Shown: positions 28,812 through 37,152 of the stretch, piece after piece | Numbering within the stretch: the first letter of the stretch is position 1 | How the letters are laid out: each line of letters opens with the position of its first letter | Assembly (NCBI RefSeq): GCF_001865575.2 | Contig: NZ_CP017561.2 | Coordinates: 496,001-560,000 of the forward strand | Reading direction: 5' to 3' | Length of the DNA: 64,000 nt | Origin: Paraburkholderia sprentiae WSM5005 | GTDB lineage: Bacteria; Pseudomonadota; Gammaproteobacteria; Burkholderiales; Burkholderiaceae | Notes under the pieces: model-generated | Told to the model about the DNA's origin: nothing | The model's database searches: none | What the model saw: the letters and a program-made list of their open reading frames with translations, nothing else | Made by a program: the position numbers and the translations under genes

Positions 28812-29450
28812 ATGAGTCTACGTCTTGGCGACATTGCGCCGGATTTCGAACAGGAGTCGAGCATTGGCCGTATCAGGTTTCACGAATGGCTCGGCACTAG
28901 CTGGGGCGTGCTGTTCTCGCATCCCGCCGACTTCACGCCGGTCTGCACGACCGAGCTGGGCCTGACCGCCAAGCTCGCGGGCGAGTTCGAAAAGCGCAAC
29001 GTGAAGACGATCGCGTTGTCGGTCGACAGCGCGGAGTCGCACAAGGAGTGGATCAAGGACATCAACGAGACGCAGGCCGCTAACGTCGGGTTTCCGATTC
29101 TCGCCGACAGCGATCGCAAGGTCTCCGGGCTGTACGACATGATTCATCCGAACGCGAACGAAACGTTTACCGTGCGCTCGCTGTTCGTCATCGATCCGAA
29201 CCGGAAGGTGCGCCTGATCATTACGTATCCGGCGAGCACCGGCCGCAACTTCGACGAAGTGTTGCGCGTGATCGATTCGCTGCAACTCACCGACAGTCAC
29301 TCGGTCGCGACGCCGGGCAACTGGAAGCAGGGCGATGACGTCGTGATCGTGCCGTCGCTGAAGGACGAGGAAGTCATCAAGCAGAAATTCCCGAAGGGCT
29401 ACAAGGCGCTGCGTCCGTATCTGCGCCTGACACCGCAGCCGAATCGGTAA
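28812..29450 (+). CDS. 1-Cys peroxiredoxin (Prx6 family)
   Basis: Reduces hydrogen peroxide and alkyl hydroperoxides in the cytoplasm. The 212-residue protein has the peroxidatic motif PADFTPVCTTELG (Cys about 48) and the long C-terminal domain of the Prx6/AhpC2 group (PNRKVRLIITYPASTGRN, WKQGDDVVIVPSL, FPKGYKALRPYLR). No second resolving Cys is seen, so it is a 1-Cys type. AGGAG precedes the ATG at 28812; the frame is open a further 24 codons upstream without family similarity. A strong terminator follows. Confidence 0.95.
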   Translation: MSLRLGDIAPDFEQESSIGRIRFHEWLGTSWGVLFSHPADFTPVCTTELGLTAKLAGEFEKRNVKTIALSVDSAESHKEWIKDINETQAANVGFPILADSDRKVSGLYDMIHPNANETFTVRSLFVIDPNRKVRLIITYPASTGRNFDEVLRVIDSLQLTDSHSVATPGNWKQGDDVVIVPSLKDEEVIKQKFPKGYKALRPYLRLTPQPNR

Positions 29451-29467
29451 GCGGCGCGGCATGAACC

Positions 29468-29499
29468 AAAAAGCCGGTTCGAAGGAACCGGCTTTTTTT
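29468..29499 (+). terminator. terminator after the peroxiredoxin gene
   Basis: The stem AAAGCCGGTTC (29470-29480) / GAACCGGCTTT (29485-29495) ends in a run of seven T. The A-run on its other side makes it usable from the minus strand too, where gcdH ends 26 bases further on. Confidence 0.93.
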
Positions 29500-29525
29500 G
29501 CATTACCGATACACCCGCATCGCAA

Positions 29526-30716
29526 TCAGAAGAACGCCTGAATACCCGTCTGCGCACGGCCGAGGATCAGCGCGTGCACGTCGTGGGTACCTTCGTAGGT
29601 ATTGACGACCTCGAGGTTCACCAGATGACGCGCGACGCCGAACTCGTCCGAAATGCCGTTGCCGCCTAGCATGTCGCGCGCGAGGCGGGCGATGTCGAGC
29701 GCCTTGCCGCACGAATTGCGCTTCATGATCGAGGTGATTTCGACGGCGGCCGTGCCTTCGTCCTTCATGCGGCCGAGGCGCAGCACGCCCTGCAGCCCGA
29801 GCGTTATTTCGGTCTGCATGTCGGCGAGCTTCTTCTGGATCAGCTGGTTCGCGGCGAGCGGCCGGCCGAACTGCTTGCGATCGAGCACGTACTGACGCGC
29901 GGTGTGCCAGCACGCTTCTGCCGCGCCGAGCGCGCCCCAGGCGATGCCGTAGCGCGCCGAGTTCAGACACGTGAACGGACCGCGCAAGCCGCTCACGCCC
30001 GGCATGATGTTCTGCTCCGGTACGAACACCTCGTCGAGCACGATCTCGCCGGTGATCGATGCGCGCAGACCCACCTTGCCGTGGATCGCCGGCGCCGACA
30101 GCCCCTTCCACCCCTTCTCCAGAATGAAGCCGCGGATGTTGTCCGTGCCGTCTTCCTCGAGTTTCGCCCACACCACGAACACGTCGGCGATCGGCGAATT
30201 CGTGATCCACATCTTCGAGCCCGACAGCGAATAGCCGCCGTCGACCTTCTTCGCGCGCGTGACCATGCCGCCCGGATCGGAGCCGTGGTTCGGCTCGGTC
30301 AGGCCGAAGCAGCCGATCCACTCGCCGCGCGCGAGTTTCGGCAAATATTTTTCCTTCTGCGCGTCCGAGCCGAACTCGTAGATCGGCACCATTACCAGTG
30401 ACGACTGCACGGACATCATCGAGCGATAGCCCGAGTCGACACGTTCCACTTCACGCGCGATCAGCCCGTACGCGACGTAGTTCAGACCGGGGCCGCCGTA
30501 CTGCTCGGGAATCGTTGGACCGAGCAGGCCGAGCTCGCCCATTTCGCGAAAGATCCCGATATCGGTCTTTTCGTGGCGAAACGCCTCCAGCACGCGCGGC
30601 AGCAGCTTGTCCTGCGCGTAAGCCGCGGCGGCGTCGCGCACCATGCGTTCGTCTTCGGTGAGTTGCTGATCCAGCAGCAACGGGTCTTCCCAGTGAAACT
30701 GCGCGGCTGCGGCCAT
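29526..30716 (-). CDS. gcdH: glutaryl-CoA dehydrogenase
   Basis: An FAD-dependent acyl-CoA dehydrogenase that oxidises and decarboxylates glutaryl-CoA to crotonyl-CoA in lysine/tryptophan and glutarate breakdown. The 396-residue protein has [17 protein letters not shown] (FAD/substrate motif), [37 protein letters not shown] and [20 protein letters not shown], in which the Glu of TYEGTHD is the catalytic base. AGGAGA precedes the ATG. It is divergent from an IclR-type regulator, 95 bases away, a usual arrangement for this gene. Confidence 0.94.
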   Translation of the reverse strand: MAAAAQFHWEDPLLLDQQLTEDERMVRDAAAAYAQDKLLPRVLEAFRHEKTDIGIFREMGELGLLGPTIPEQYGGPGLNYVAYGLIAREVERVDSGYRSMMSVQSSLVMVPIYEFGSDAQKEKYLPKLARGEWIGCFGLTEPNHGSDPGGMVTRAKKVDGGYSLSGSKMWITNSPIADVFVVWAKLEEDGTDNIRGFILEKGWKGLSAPAIHGKVGLRASITGEIVLDEVFVPEQNIMPGVSGLRGPFTCLNSARYGIAWGALGAAEACWHTARQYVLDRKQFGRPLAANQLIQKKLADMQTEITLGLQGVLRLGRMKDEGTAAVEITSIMKRNSCGKALDIARLARDMLGGNGISDEFGVARHLVNLEVVNTYEGTHDVHALILGRAQTGIQAFF

Positions 30717-30739
30717 GACGTATCTCCTGATTTCTCGCT

Positions 30740-30764
30740 CGGAACCAGCTTGACTTTCGTTCCG
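30740..30764. promoter_or_regulatory. inverted repeat in the gcdH / iclR divergent region
   Basis: CGGAAC (30740-30745) and GTTCCG (30759-30764) are perfect inverted copies 13 bases apart, between the divergent genes. A candidate operator for the adjacent IclR-type protein; not tested against other sites. Confidence 0.35.
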
Positions 30765-30811
30765 CTTCGCGAAACAATGTTTTGAAAAACGACGCCCGAG
30801 TGTATCACCCT

Positions 30812-31597
30812 ATGACGCTGCCATCCACTTTCTCCGCACCGCTCGACGAACGCAAATTTGTCGTCGCCCTGGCTCGCGGGCTGGACTTGTTGCGCGCGTT
30901 CCGGCCGGGCGAGACGTTGCTCGGCAATCGCGATTTCGTCGAACGCACGGGTTTGCCGAAGGCAACCGTCAACCGGCTCGCCTACACGCTGACCGTGCTC
31001 GGCTATCTGCGGCTCGACGAAACACACGGCAAATATGCGCTCGACGCGGGCGTGCTGTCGCTCGGCTTCGCGCTGCTGTCGGGCACCGACACGCTCGAAC
31101 TCGCGCGCCCGCACCTGCGCAGCTTTGCGCGCGAGGTCGGCGCGGCGGTCTCGCTAGGTTGCCGCGACGGGCTCGACATGGTGTATCTGGAGACGATCCG
31201 CAGCGACACCGCGCTGACGCTCGGCCTCGCGTCCGGCTCGAAACTGTCGATGCTGACGAGCTCGATGGGCCGCGCGTATCTCGCCGTGCAACCGCCCGAC
31301 GCCCGTGCCGCCCTACTCGCGGAGCTGAAAAAAGCGGCCGGCAAGATGGGGGGGATGCTCGTCGCGCAAGCCGAAAAGGAGATCGCCGCGTTCGCGACGG
31401 AGCGTTGCTGCTACTCGTTTCGCGCGTGGCATGACGACGTGAACGCAGTCGCAGTGCCGTTTCGCGAGCCGCGCGAACAACGCTGGCTGGTGCTCAGCTG
31501 CAGCGGGCCGGCGTCGTCGATGGGAGAGGAGGTGTTTCGCGAGAATGTCGCGCCGCGCCTGAAGGCGCTGGCGGCGCGGTTGGGGGAACTGGGCTGA
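30812..31597 (+). CDS. IclR-family transcriptional regulator
   Basis: A 261-residue regulator with an N-terminal winged helix (VALARGLDLLRAF, FVERTGLPKATVNRLAYTL as the recognition region) and the IclR ligand-binding domain (LGCRDGLDMVYLETIRSD, LTSSMGRAYLA, YSFRAWHDDVNAVAVPF). Such proteins bind small organic acids or aromatics. I use the ATG at 30812; an in-frame TTG lies at 30782. It probably controls the divergent gcdH. It might also act on the hmgA operon 1 kb away, since homogentisate genes in pseudomonads are under an IclR protein, HmgR; that is only inference. Confidence 0.88.
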   Translation: MTLPSTFSAPLDERKFVVALARGLDLLRAFRPGETLLGNRDFVERTGLPKATVNRLAYTLTVLGYLRLDETHGKYALDAGVLSLGFALLSGTDTLELARPHLRSFAREVGAAVSLGCRDGLDMVYLETIRSDTALTLGLASGSKLSMLTSSMGRAYLAVQPPDARAALLAELKKAAGKMGGMLVAQAEKEIAAFATERCCYSFRAWHDDVNAVAVPFREPREQRWLVLSCSGPASSMGEEVFRENVAPRLKALAARLGELG

Positions 31598-31639
31598 GGT
31601 CGATGCCGGGGCGCGCCGGCTAGGCAGGCCTACACTGTG

Positions 31640-32473
31640 TCACGCCGCCCGGTCGTGATAATGCGCGTTGAACAATGGCCCCTGCACGAATCGCACGTCG
31701 TACTGCTGTAGCGCGGAGAACTGCGCCTCGTCCATCACCCGATTGAAAATCAGCGGCACCCGCAGCCGGCTCGCGTAGCCGACGAGCGGCTTGACCGTCG
31801 CGTCGCGCAATGCGGCCGCCGCATCCATCTTGATGAAGTCGAGCCGCGCGGTTTCCGATACCGACAGAATCTGCCCCGCATTCGACAGATTGCCCGCCAC
31901 CTTGAATCCGTAGTGCTGATAGCTGCGCGTCAGATAGCCCAGAAATGTCTTGTGCGCGACCGCCGCCGCCGGCAACTCGATCACGATGCGCGCCGGACTC
32001 AAATCGAACGATGCGAGCACGCTCGAAAAATGCAGCCCGTGGTCGTATTTCACACTCTTCAACAGCCGCTCGTGCACCCGCAGAAACAGCAGCCCATGCC
32101 GCTGGGCGCCGAAGAAGTTGATCGCGTGCAGCGCGCGCGACATGCGATCTAGCGCGACCAGCTGCTGATCGTCGGCGATCTTGTCGAATGGATCGAACAC
32201 GTCGAACGGCGGCGCGTCGAGCCGGTGCGTGACCGCCTGAAAGCCGAGTTCGTCGCCGAAGCGGTCGACGCCTTCCGCGCCGCTCGACAGCGATTGCGCG
32301 AGCCCGTGCACGCTGATGTCGAAGATCGGCTCGTAGGCGCTCGTGAGCTCGACGCCGTCGAAGTGCGCGAGCGCGATGCCGGCGTGCGCGCCTTGTCCCA
32401 TTGCCAGATGCTCGCCGAGAAACGGATGATGAGCGGCGCGGGCGATCAGATTGGGGATGGTCGGCGAAATCAT
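31640..32473 (-). CDS. degenerate EAL-domain protein
   Basis: A 277-residue EAL-fold protein that looks catalytically dead. The fold is shown by AYEPIFD at the start, RIVIELPA, ARLDFIKMDA and VRFVQGPLF in order. The EAL signature itself is missing (GAEG region), and the metal-binding DDFGTG loop has become AGNLSNAG. It may bind cyclic-di-GMP without hydrolysis or act through protein contacts. I start at the ATG 32473, because the 22 upstream codons are Arg-rich and not family-like. It is convergent with the IclR gene and divergent from hmgA. Confidence 0.78.
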   Translation of the reverse strand: MISPTIPNLIARAAHHPFLGEHLAMGQGAHAGIALAHFDGVELTSAYEPIFDISVHGLAQSLSSGAEGVDRFGDELGFQAVTHRLDAPPFDVFDPFDKIADDQQLVALDRMSRALHAINFFGAQRHGLLFLRVHERLLKSVKYDHGLHFSSVLASFDLSPARIVIELPAAAVAHKTFLGYLTRSYQHYGFKVAGNLSNAGQILSVSETARLDFIKMDAAAALRDATVKPLVGYASRLRVPLIFNRVMDEAQFSALQQYDVRFVQGPLFNAHYHDRAA

Positions 32474-32690
32474 GAAGGCGAATGGAAGGCGACGATGAGC
32501 GCGCACCGGGCGCGTGGCAACGCGACGCAATGGCCGCATCCATGGATGGTAGCAGTACGCGCCGTGCCCAGATTGACAAAATGCTCATAACGATATCGGC
32601 TTCATGCTTGTCGGCCGGCGCTGAGCGCCCGAATCACGAGCTTGGGGTGTGCAGTTCCAAGGGTATACGTTAGTTTCACCACTAGTAATT

Positions 32691-32711
32691 CGTTTTACTA
32701 TCCGTAAAACG
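32691..32711 (+). promoter_or_regulatory. palindromic operator candidate upstream of hmgA
   Basis: CGTTTTAC (32691-32698) and GTAAAACG (32704-32711) form a perfect 8-base inverted repeat with a 5-base centre, ending 20 bases before the hmgA ATG. Pseudomonas HmgR, an IclR repressor, uses a palindrome of a similar GTTTT/AAAAC type, so this may be the homogentisate-responsive operator. GGAG at 32721 is the ribosome site. Confidence 0.55.
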
Positions 32712-32731
32712 CTATTTGGCGGAGAACCTGT

Positions 32732-34078
32732 ATGGATACCTCAACACGTGCGCCGGCTGACGAACGTCTGCGGCGTGAAATCGAGCCTGGCTATCAGTCG
32801 GGTTTCGCGAACGAATTCGCTACCGAGGCGTTGCCTGGCACGCTGCCGACCGGCCGCAATTCGCCGCAGCGTGCAGCCTACGGTTTGTACGCCGAACAGA
32901 TTTCGGGCACCGCATTTACGGCACCTCGCGGTCACAACCGTCGCTCGTGGCTATACCGGATTCGCCCGGCGGCCATGCACAAACCGTTCGCGTTGATGCC
33001 GTCGGAGCGGCTCGTCGCGAACTTCGCCGCGGTCCCACCGACACCGCCGAATCAGTTGCGCTGGGACCCGCTGCCGATGCCGACTGCGCCGACCGATTTC
33101 ATCGACGGCTGGATCACGATGGCGGGCAACGGCTCGGCTGAAGCGATGAGCGGTTGCGCGATCCATCTGTATGCGGCGAACCGTTCGATGCAGGACCGCT
33201 TTTTCTACAGCGCCGACGGCGAACTGCTGATCGTGCCGCAACAAGGCCGCCTGCATATCGCGACCGAAATGGGCCGCGTCGAGATCGAGCCGTTCGAGAT
33301 GGCGGTGATCCCGCGCGGCGTGCGCTTCGCGGTGAGCCTGCCGGACGGCAGCGCGCGCGGCTATCTCTGCGAGAACTTCGGCGCGCTGCTGCGTCTTCCG
33401 GAGCTGGGGCCGATCGGCTCCAACGGTCTCGCGAATCCGCGCGACTTCCTGACGCCGCACGCCGCGTACGAAGATCGCGAAGGCGCGTTCGAACTGGTCG
33501 CGAAGATGAACGGCAATCTGTGGCGCGCGGACATCGACCATTCGCCGCTCGACGTGGTCGCGTGGCACGGCAACTACGCGCCGTATAAGTACGACCTGCG
33601 CCGCTTCAACACGATCGGCTCGATCAGCTTCGACCATCCTGATCCGTCGATCTTCCTCGTGCTGCAATCGCAAAGCGACACGCCGGGCGTCGACACGCTC
33701 GACTTCGTGATCTTCCCGCCGCGCTGGCTCGCCGCCGAAGATACGTTCCGCCCGCCCTGGTTCCATCGCAACGTCGCGAGCGAGTTCATGGGTCTCGTGC
33801 ATGGCGTCTACGACGCGAAGGCGGAGGGTTTCGTGCCGGGCGGCGCGAGCCTGCACAACTGCATGTCGGGCCACGGCCCGGACGCGGACACGTTCGAGAA
33901 AGCGTCGCATGCCGATACGTCGGTGCCGCGGAAGGTCGACGACACGATGGCCTTCATGTTCGAGACGCGCACGTTGATCAGGCCGACGCGCTTTGCGCTC
34001 GAGACCGCGCAACTGCAGGCGCACTACTACGAGTGCTGGCAAGGTCTCAAGAAACACTTCGATCCGGAGCAACGATGA
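32732..34078 (+). CDS. hmgA: homogentisate 1,2-dioxygenase
   Basis: Opens the ring of homogentisate to maleylacetoacetate in phenylalanine/tyrosine breakdown, using Fe(II) and oxygen. The 448-residue protein shows [19 protein letters not shown] near the N terminus, [31 protein letters not shown] and the metal-ligand region [16 protein letters not shown] followed by [12 protein letters not shown]. The length is typical. Its stop overlaps the ATG of the remaining fahA gene by four bases. No maleylacetoacetate isomerase is visible nearby. Confidence 0.97.
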   Translation: MDTSTRAPADERLRREIEPGYQSGFANEFATEALPGTLPTGRNSPQRAAYGLYAEQISGTAFTAPRGHNRRSWLYRIRPAAMHKPFALMPSERLVANFAAVPPTPPNQLRWDPLPMPTAPTDFIDGWITMAGNGSAEAMSGCAIHLYAANRSMQDRFFYSADGELLIVPQQGRLHIATEMGRVEIEPFEMAVIPRGVRFAVSLPDGSARGYLCENFGALLRLPELGPIGSNGLANPRDFLTPHAAYEDREGAFELVAKMNGNLWRADIDHSPLDVVAWHGNYAPYKYDLRRFNTIGSISFDHPDPSIFLVLQSQSDTPGVDTLDFVIFPPRWLAAEDTFRPPWFHRNVASEFMGLVHGVYDAKAEGFVPGGASLHNCMSGHGPDADTFEKASHADTSVPRKVDDTMAFMFETRTLIRPTRFALETAQLQAHYYECWQGLKKHFDPEQR

Positions 34079-34536
34079 ACGCGGAGAACGGCCTGCAGAC
34101 GACGCTCGATGCGTCGCGCAAGAGCTGGGTCGAGTCGGCCAACGACCCGGCGAGCGATTTTCCGATCCAGAACCTGCCGTTCGGCGTCTTCAGCGACCGA
34201 GGCAACGACACGCGGCGCGTGGGCGTCGCGATCGGCGATCAGATCGTCGACCTCGCCGCGTTGCAGGCCGCCGGCCTGCTGACCGTGCCGGCGCAGAACG
34301 TGTTCGCGCGCGATGCGCTGAACGATTTCATCGCGCTTGGCCGCGACGCGTGGCGCAGCGTGCGTATCCAGCTGAGCCGGCTGCTTGCGCGCGATATCGC
34401 GACGCTGCGCGACGCTGCCGCGCGCACGTTTATCGAGGACGGCGACGAGCTGACGCTCATCGGCTGGTGCCAGGGCGATGGATATCGCGTGGGGTTTGGC
34501 GCGTGTGCCGGGCAGATTCTGCCGGCGCGCGCGTGA
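34075..34536 (+). pseudogene. fahA: fumarylacetoacetase with a large in-frame internal deletion
   Basis: FahA should split fumarylacetoacetate to fumarate and acetoacetate. This frame is only 153 residues against a family length of roughly 420-440. The first 120 residues match the N-terminal domain (DFPIQNLPFGVFSDRGN, RRVGVAIGDQIVDLAAL, NDFIALGRDAWRSVR, LLARDIATLRD). The last 35 match the extreme C terminus (FIEDGDELTLIGWCQGDGYR, GFGACAGQILPA). The join is at LRDAAARTFIEDGDEL near 34420-34435, with the frame kept. Everything between is gone, including the catalytic His and all metal ligands, so activity is not expected. It overlaps hmgA by four bases. Confidence 0.9.
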
Positions 34537-34643
34537 GCGCGCGGCAGTCACGACGCGCGAGGGACGGCGCGCAATGCCGGCCCTCGTCGTCGGTGCGATG
34601 CCTCGGCCGCATGCTGTCGCCATGACTCGGTGCGCCGTCCGTT

Positions 34644-36422
34644 TCAGCCACCCAGCAATCCGAACACCGCTACCCCATTCGTCGTGCCGACATACACCTT
34701 GCCATTTGCGATCAATGGCGTGATGAACTTGTTGCCCGTGCCGAACTGATCGCGTGCGCCCATCTGGTTGCTGTTGTAGAGCTCGTTGAGCGAGACAGGG
34801 TCGAACGCGTGCAGTGCCGCGACGGTGCCGTTTTCGGCGGCCCATACGATGCCGTTCGTGGTGCCGTTCGCCGAGATGCTCGGCGTCGTGCCCGGATAGG
34901 CGAACGTCATCGCGCTTTGCGCCGTCGGTGTGATCGACAGCTTCGCGTCGGTCACGGTGAACGCCTTCAGATGATCGCCGACCGAGCCGAAATACACGCG
35001 CCCATTGAAATAAGCGGGCATGCCGAATTCGCCGCCGGCCAGCTGCGCGGGAATCTCCTGATAGATGTTGTCGGCCGTCGCGTTGAACTTGCCCATCGAG
35101 TCGCGATTCAGCACGTAGATGGTGCTGTCCTTGCCCGCGCCGAGCGTCAGATGCCGCACGGTGCCGCTCGCGTCGGTCAGGTCCGGCAGCACGAGTGCGC
35201 CGCCGGAGCCGAGGTCGATGTCGTCGTTGGCCTCGTGCACGACGTTCGTCATCGCGAAGTAGTCCGCGACCGACAGGCCGCCCGACGTGCCCAGCTTCAG
35301 GAACGTATTGCCGAAGTCGTTGTTGGCCGGATAACCGTTGGAGGTCATCGTGGTGTCAAAGGTGCCGTTGGCATCGAGCAGATAGATCGACGAGCCGTCC
35401 GACGCCGGTCCCGCGCCGCTCATCCAGATTGCGCCGCCGATGCCGTTAGGCGTCACGTTGAGCACGGTGGTCTGCTGCAACGTGTCGGCGCCGTAGCCCA
35501 TGATCCAGCCCGTATAGCCGCCGTCGTCGCAGTGCGAGGTCCAGCTCGTGTAGACCGTGTTGCCGAGTAACAGCAGCGCCGCGCGCTCCGCATACAACGA
35601 TGGTGTGAACGGCACGACGCCGTTCGTATTGCCCGCGCCGTGGCCCGGATACGAGGCGGCGATTTCGGTGGGGCCGTTCAGCAGCTCGGCGCCGGTCGCG
35701 AGGTCGAGCGCGTGAATACGTTGATGGTAGCCGCCGGCCGCGTCTTTCGACATCGCGACGACGTAGATCGTGCCGTGCGTGCCGCGCGAACGGTCGATGA
35801 CCGGTGTCGAGGTGATGCCGATGACGTTCACGATCTGCGTGCAGCCGAGGTCGTCGCTCGGCGTTTCGCCGGTGCCGAGCGTGCTCGCCTGCCACAGTTT
35901 CGCGCCGCTGTCGGCATCGAATGCGAACACACTGTCGTTTTCGGTCGCGACGTACAGCACGTTGTGCGTGCCGCCCGCGATCGCCAGCGAACCGACGAAC
36001 AGCGGCTGCGCGTCGACCTTGCCGTCGACGCTAAAAAAGCCGACCTTGCCGAACGTCGAGGCCGTCACGTTGGCGGGCGTGAGCGTGGTTTCGCCGAGGT
36101 CCTGGCCGGTGCGCGCGACGTCGTCGTGATAGGTGAGCACGTCCTGCACGGCTGCCGTCGACGTACCGCTCGTCGACGTGCCTGAGCCGCTGCCCGAGGG
36201 ACCGGTGCCGGCGCCGCCGCTCGTAGTGCCACCGCTGGTGGTGCTCCCGCCGCTCGCCGCGCTCGGGCTCGATGCGCCGTTGCCGCCGGCACCGACGCTG
36301 GTGCCCGTCGGGGCGCTGCTGCTTCCGCCTCCGCCGCCTCCACAGTTCGCCGCGACGATCGCGGCTACCGCGATCGCCACGCCCAACAGGCTGACACGGA
36401 GCAACAGTGGCATCGACACCAT
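34644..36422 (-). CDS. exported PQQ-like beta-propeller protein
   Basis: A 592-residue exported protein. The N terminus is a signal sequence (LLLRVSLLGVAIAVAAIVA) followed at once by NCGGGGGG. The Cys suggests a lipoprotein, but Asn before it is not a standard lipobox. A Gly/Ser/Thr-rich linker spans about residues 28-90. The rest is repeated propeller blades of the outer-membrane-protein/PQQ type (HNVLYVATENDSVFAFDADS, LWQAS, YALDLATGAELLNG-like blades, GRVYFGSVGDHLKAF, KFITPLIANGKVYVGTTNG). The W motifs of quinoprotein dehydrogenases are not evident, so an enzymatic role is doubtful. Confidence 0.8.
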   Translation of the reverse strand: MVSMPLLLRVSLLGVAIAVAAIVAANCGGGGGGSSSAPTGTSVGAGGNGASSPSAASGGSTTSGGTTSGGAGTGPSGSGSGTSTSGTSTAAVQDVLTYHDDVARTGQDLGETTLTPANVTASTFGKVGFFSVDGKVDAQPLFVGSLAIAGGTHNVLYVATENDSVFAFDADSGAKLWQASTLGTGETPSDDLGCTQIVNVIGITSTPVIDRSRGTHGTIYVVAMSKDAAGGYHQRIHALDLATGAELLNGPTEIAASYPGHGAGNTNGVVPFTPSLYAERAALLLLGNTVYTSWTSHCDDGGYTGWIMGYGADTLQQTTVLNVTPNGIGGAIWMSGAGPASDGSSIYLLDANGTFDTTMTSNGYPANNDFGNTFLKLGTSGGLSVADYFAMTNVVHEANDDIDLGSGGALVLPDLTDASGTVRHLTLGAGKDSTIYVLNRDSMGKFNATADNIYQEIPAQLAGGEFGMPAYFNGRVYFGSVGDHLKAFTVTDAKLSITPTAQSAMTFAYPGTTPSISANGTTNGIVWAAENGTVAALHAFDPVSLNELYNSNQMGARDQFGTGNKFITPLIANGKVYVGTTNGVAVFGLLGG

Positions 36423-36535
36423 GGCGGACTCCCCGTTGCTTGCGGCGGCGCCACAAAGTGTGGGCCGTTTGTCGAGTGTACGCGCAACGTGGTTTGAAGA
36501 TTATCACCCTGCGTATGGATCGCAACAGCCAGCAA

Positions 36536-37102
36536 CTAGCGTCTAATCGTCAATTCGCCGCACGCGGGATTGCCGCGCCGCGGCGCAAGCGTGAGACCGT
36601 GCAGACGGATCTGCGCGAGGCGGTTGTCGTCAGCGACGCCGAACGCGAGCGCCGGCGCAATCGCGTACCAGTGACACGCGGCGCCCCACGACAGGTAAAG
36701 GGTGCCTTGGCGAGGTTCGTAAAAGACCACCGGCGTTCCCATGTCCTCCGCATGTCCGTGCTCGTCGAATTCGGTGTCGATGTGCGGAGTTGCGTCGGCC
36801 GCCGCTGAGAGTTCAGTCATGCCCACGGTCCATCGCTGGGGATTCGTGTAAAAGTCCAACCCTGTCAGCCGGTGATGTTGATCGAGTAGCACCGACAGCG
36901 TGCCCGCCGTGAGGACATAAGCAGGTGCGCCAATGCCGAAGCGCGCGTCCAGCAGGCCGCTGAGACGGATTTGCGGTTCCCGCGGCGGAGCCAAAGGTGA
37001 ATATGTGACCTGACAGGACACCGTGCAGCTTGCTTCATCCCACTGCAGCGTGGCGCAAACGCCGGTGATAGGAGCGGTCGTGTATACGATGGGATGCTTC
37101 AT
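36536..37102 (-). CDS. hypothetical protein
   Basis: A 188-residue protein I do not recognise. It is rich in beta-type residues with no signal peptide or membrane helix. It has a central VLTAGTLSVLLDQHHRLTGLDFYTNP stretch (VLTAGTLSVLLDQ and LTGLDFYTN are the clearest parts) and several cysteines. Its codon use resembles the neighbouring genes. It lies upstream of the propeller gene on the same strand, 113 bases away, with no clear operon link. Confidence 0.6.
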   Translation of the reverse strand: MKHPIVYTTAPITGVCATLQWDEASCTVSCQVTYSPLAPPREPQIRLSGLLDARFGIGAPAYVLTAGTLSVLLDQHHRLTGLDFYTNPQRWTVGMTELSAAADATPHIDTEFDEHGHAEDMGTPVVFYEPRQGTLYLSWGAACHWYAIAPALAFGVADDNRLAQIRLHGLTLAPRRGNPACGELTIRR

Positions 37103-37152
37103 CGAAGAGACTTATAGGCAAAGTGCAGGACGGTGTGATCGCTCTCCCGCAC

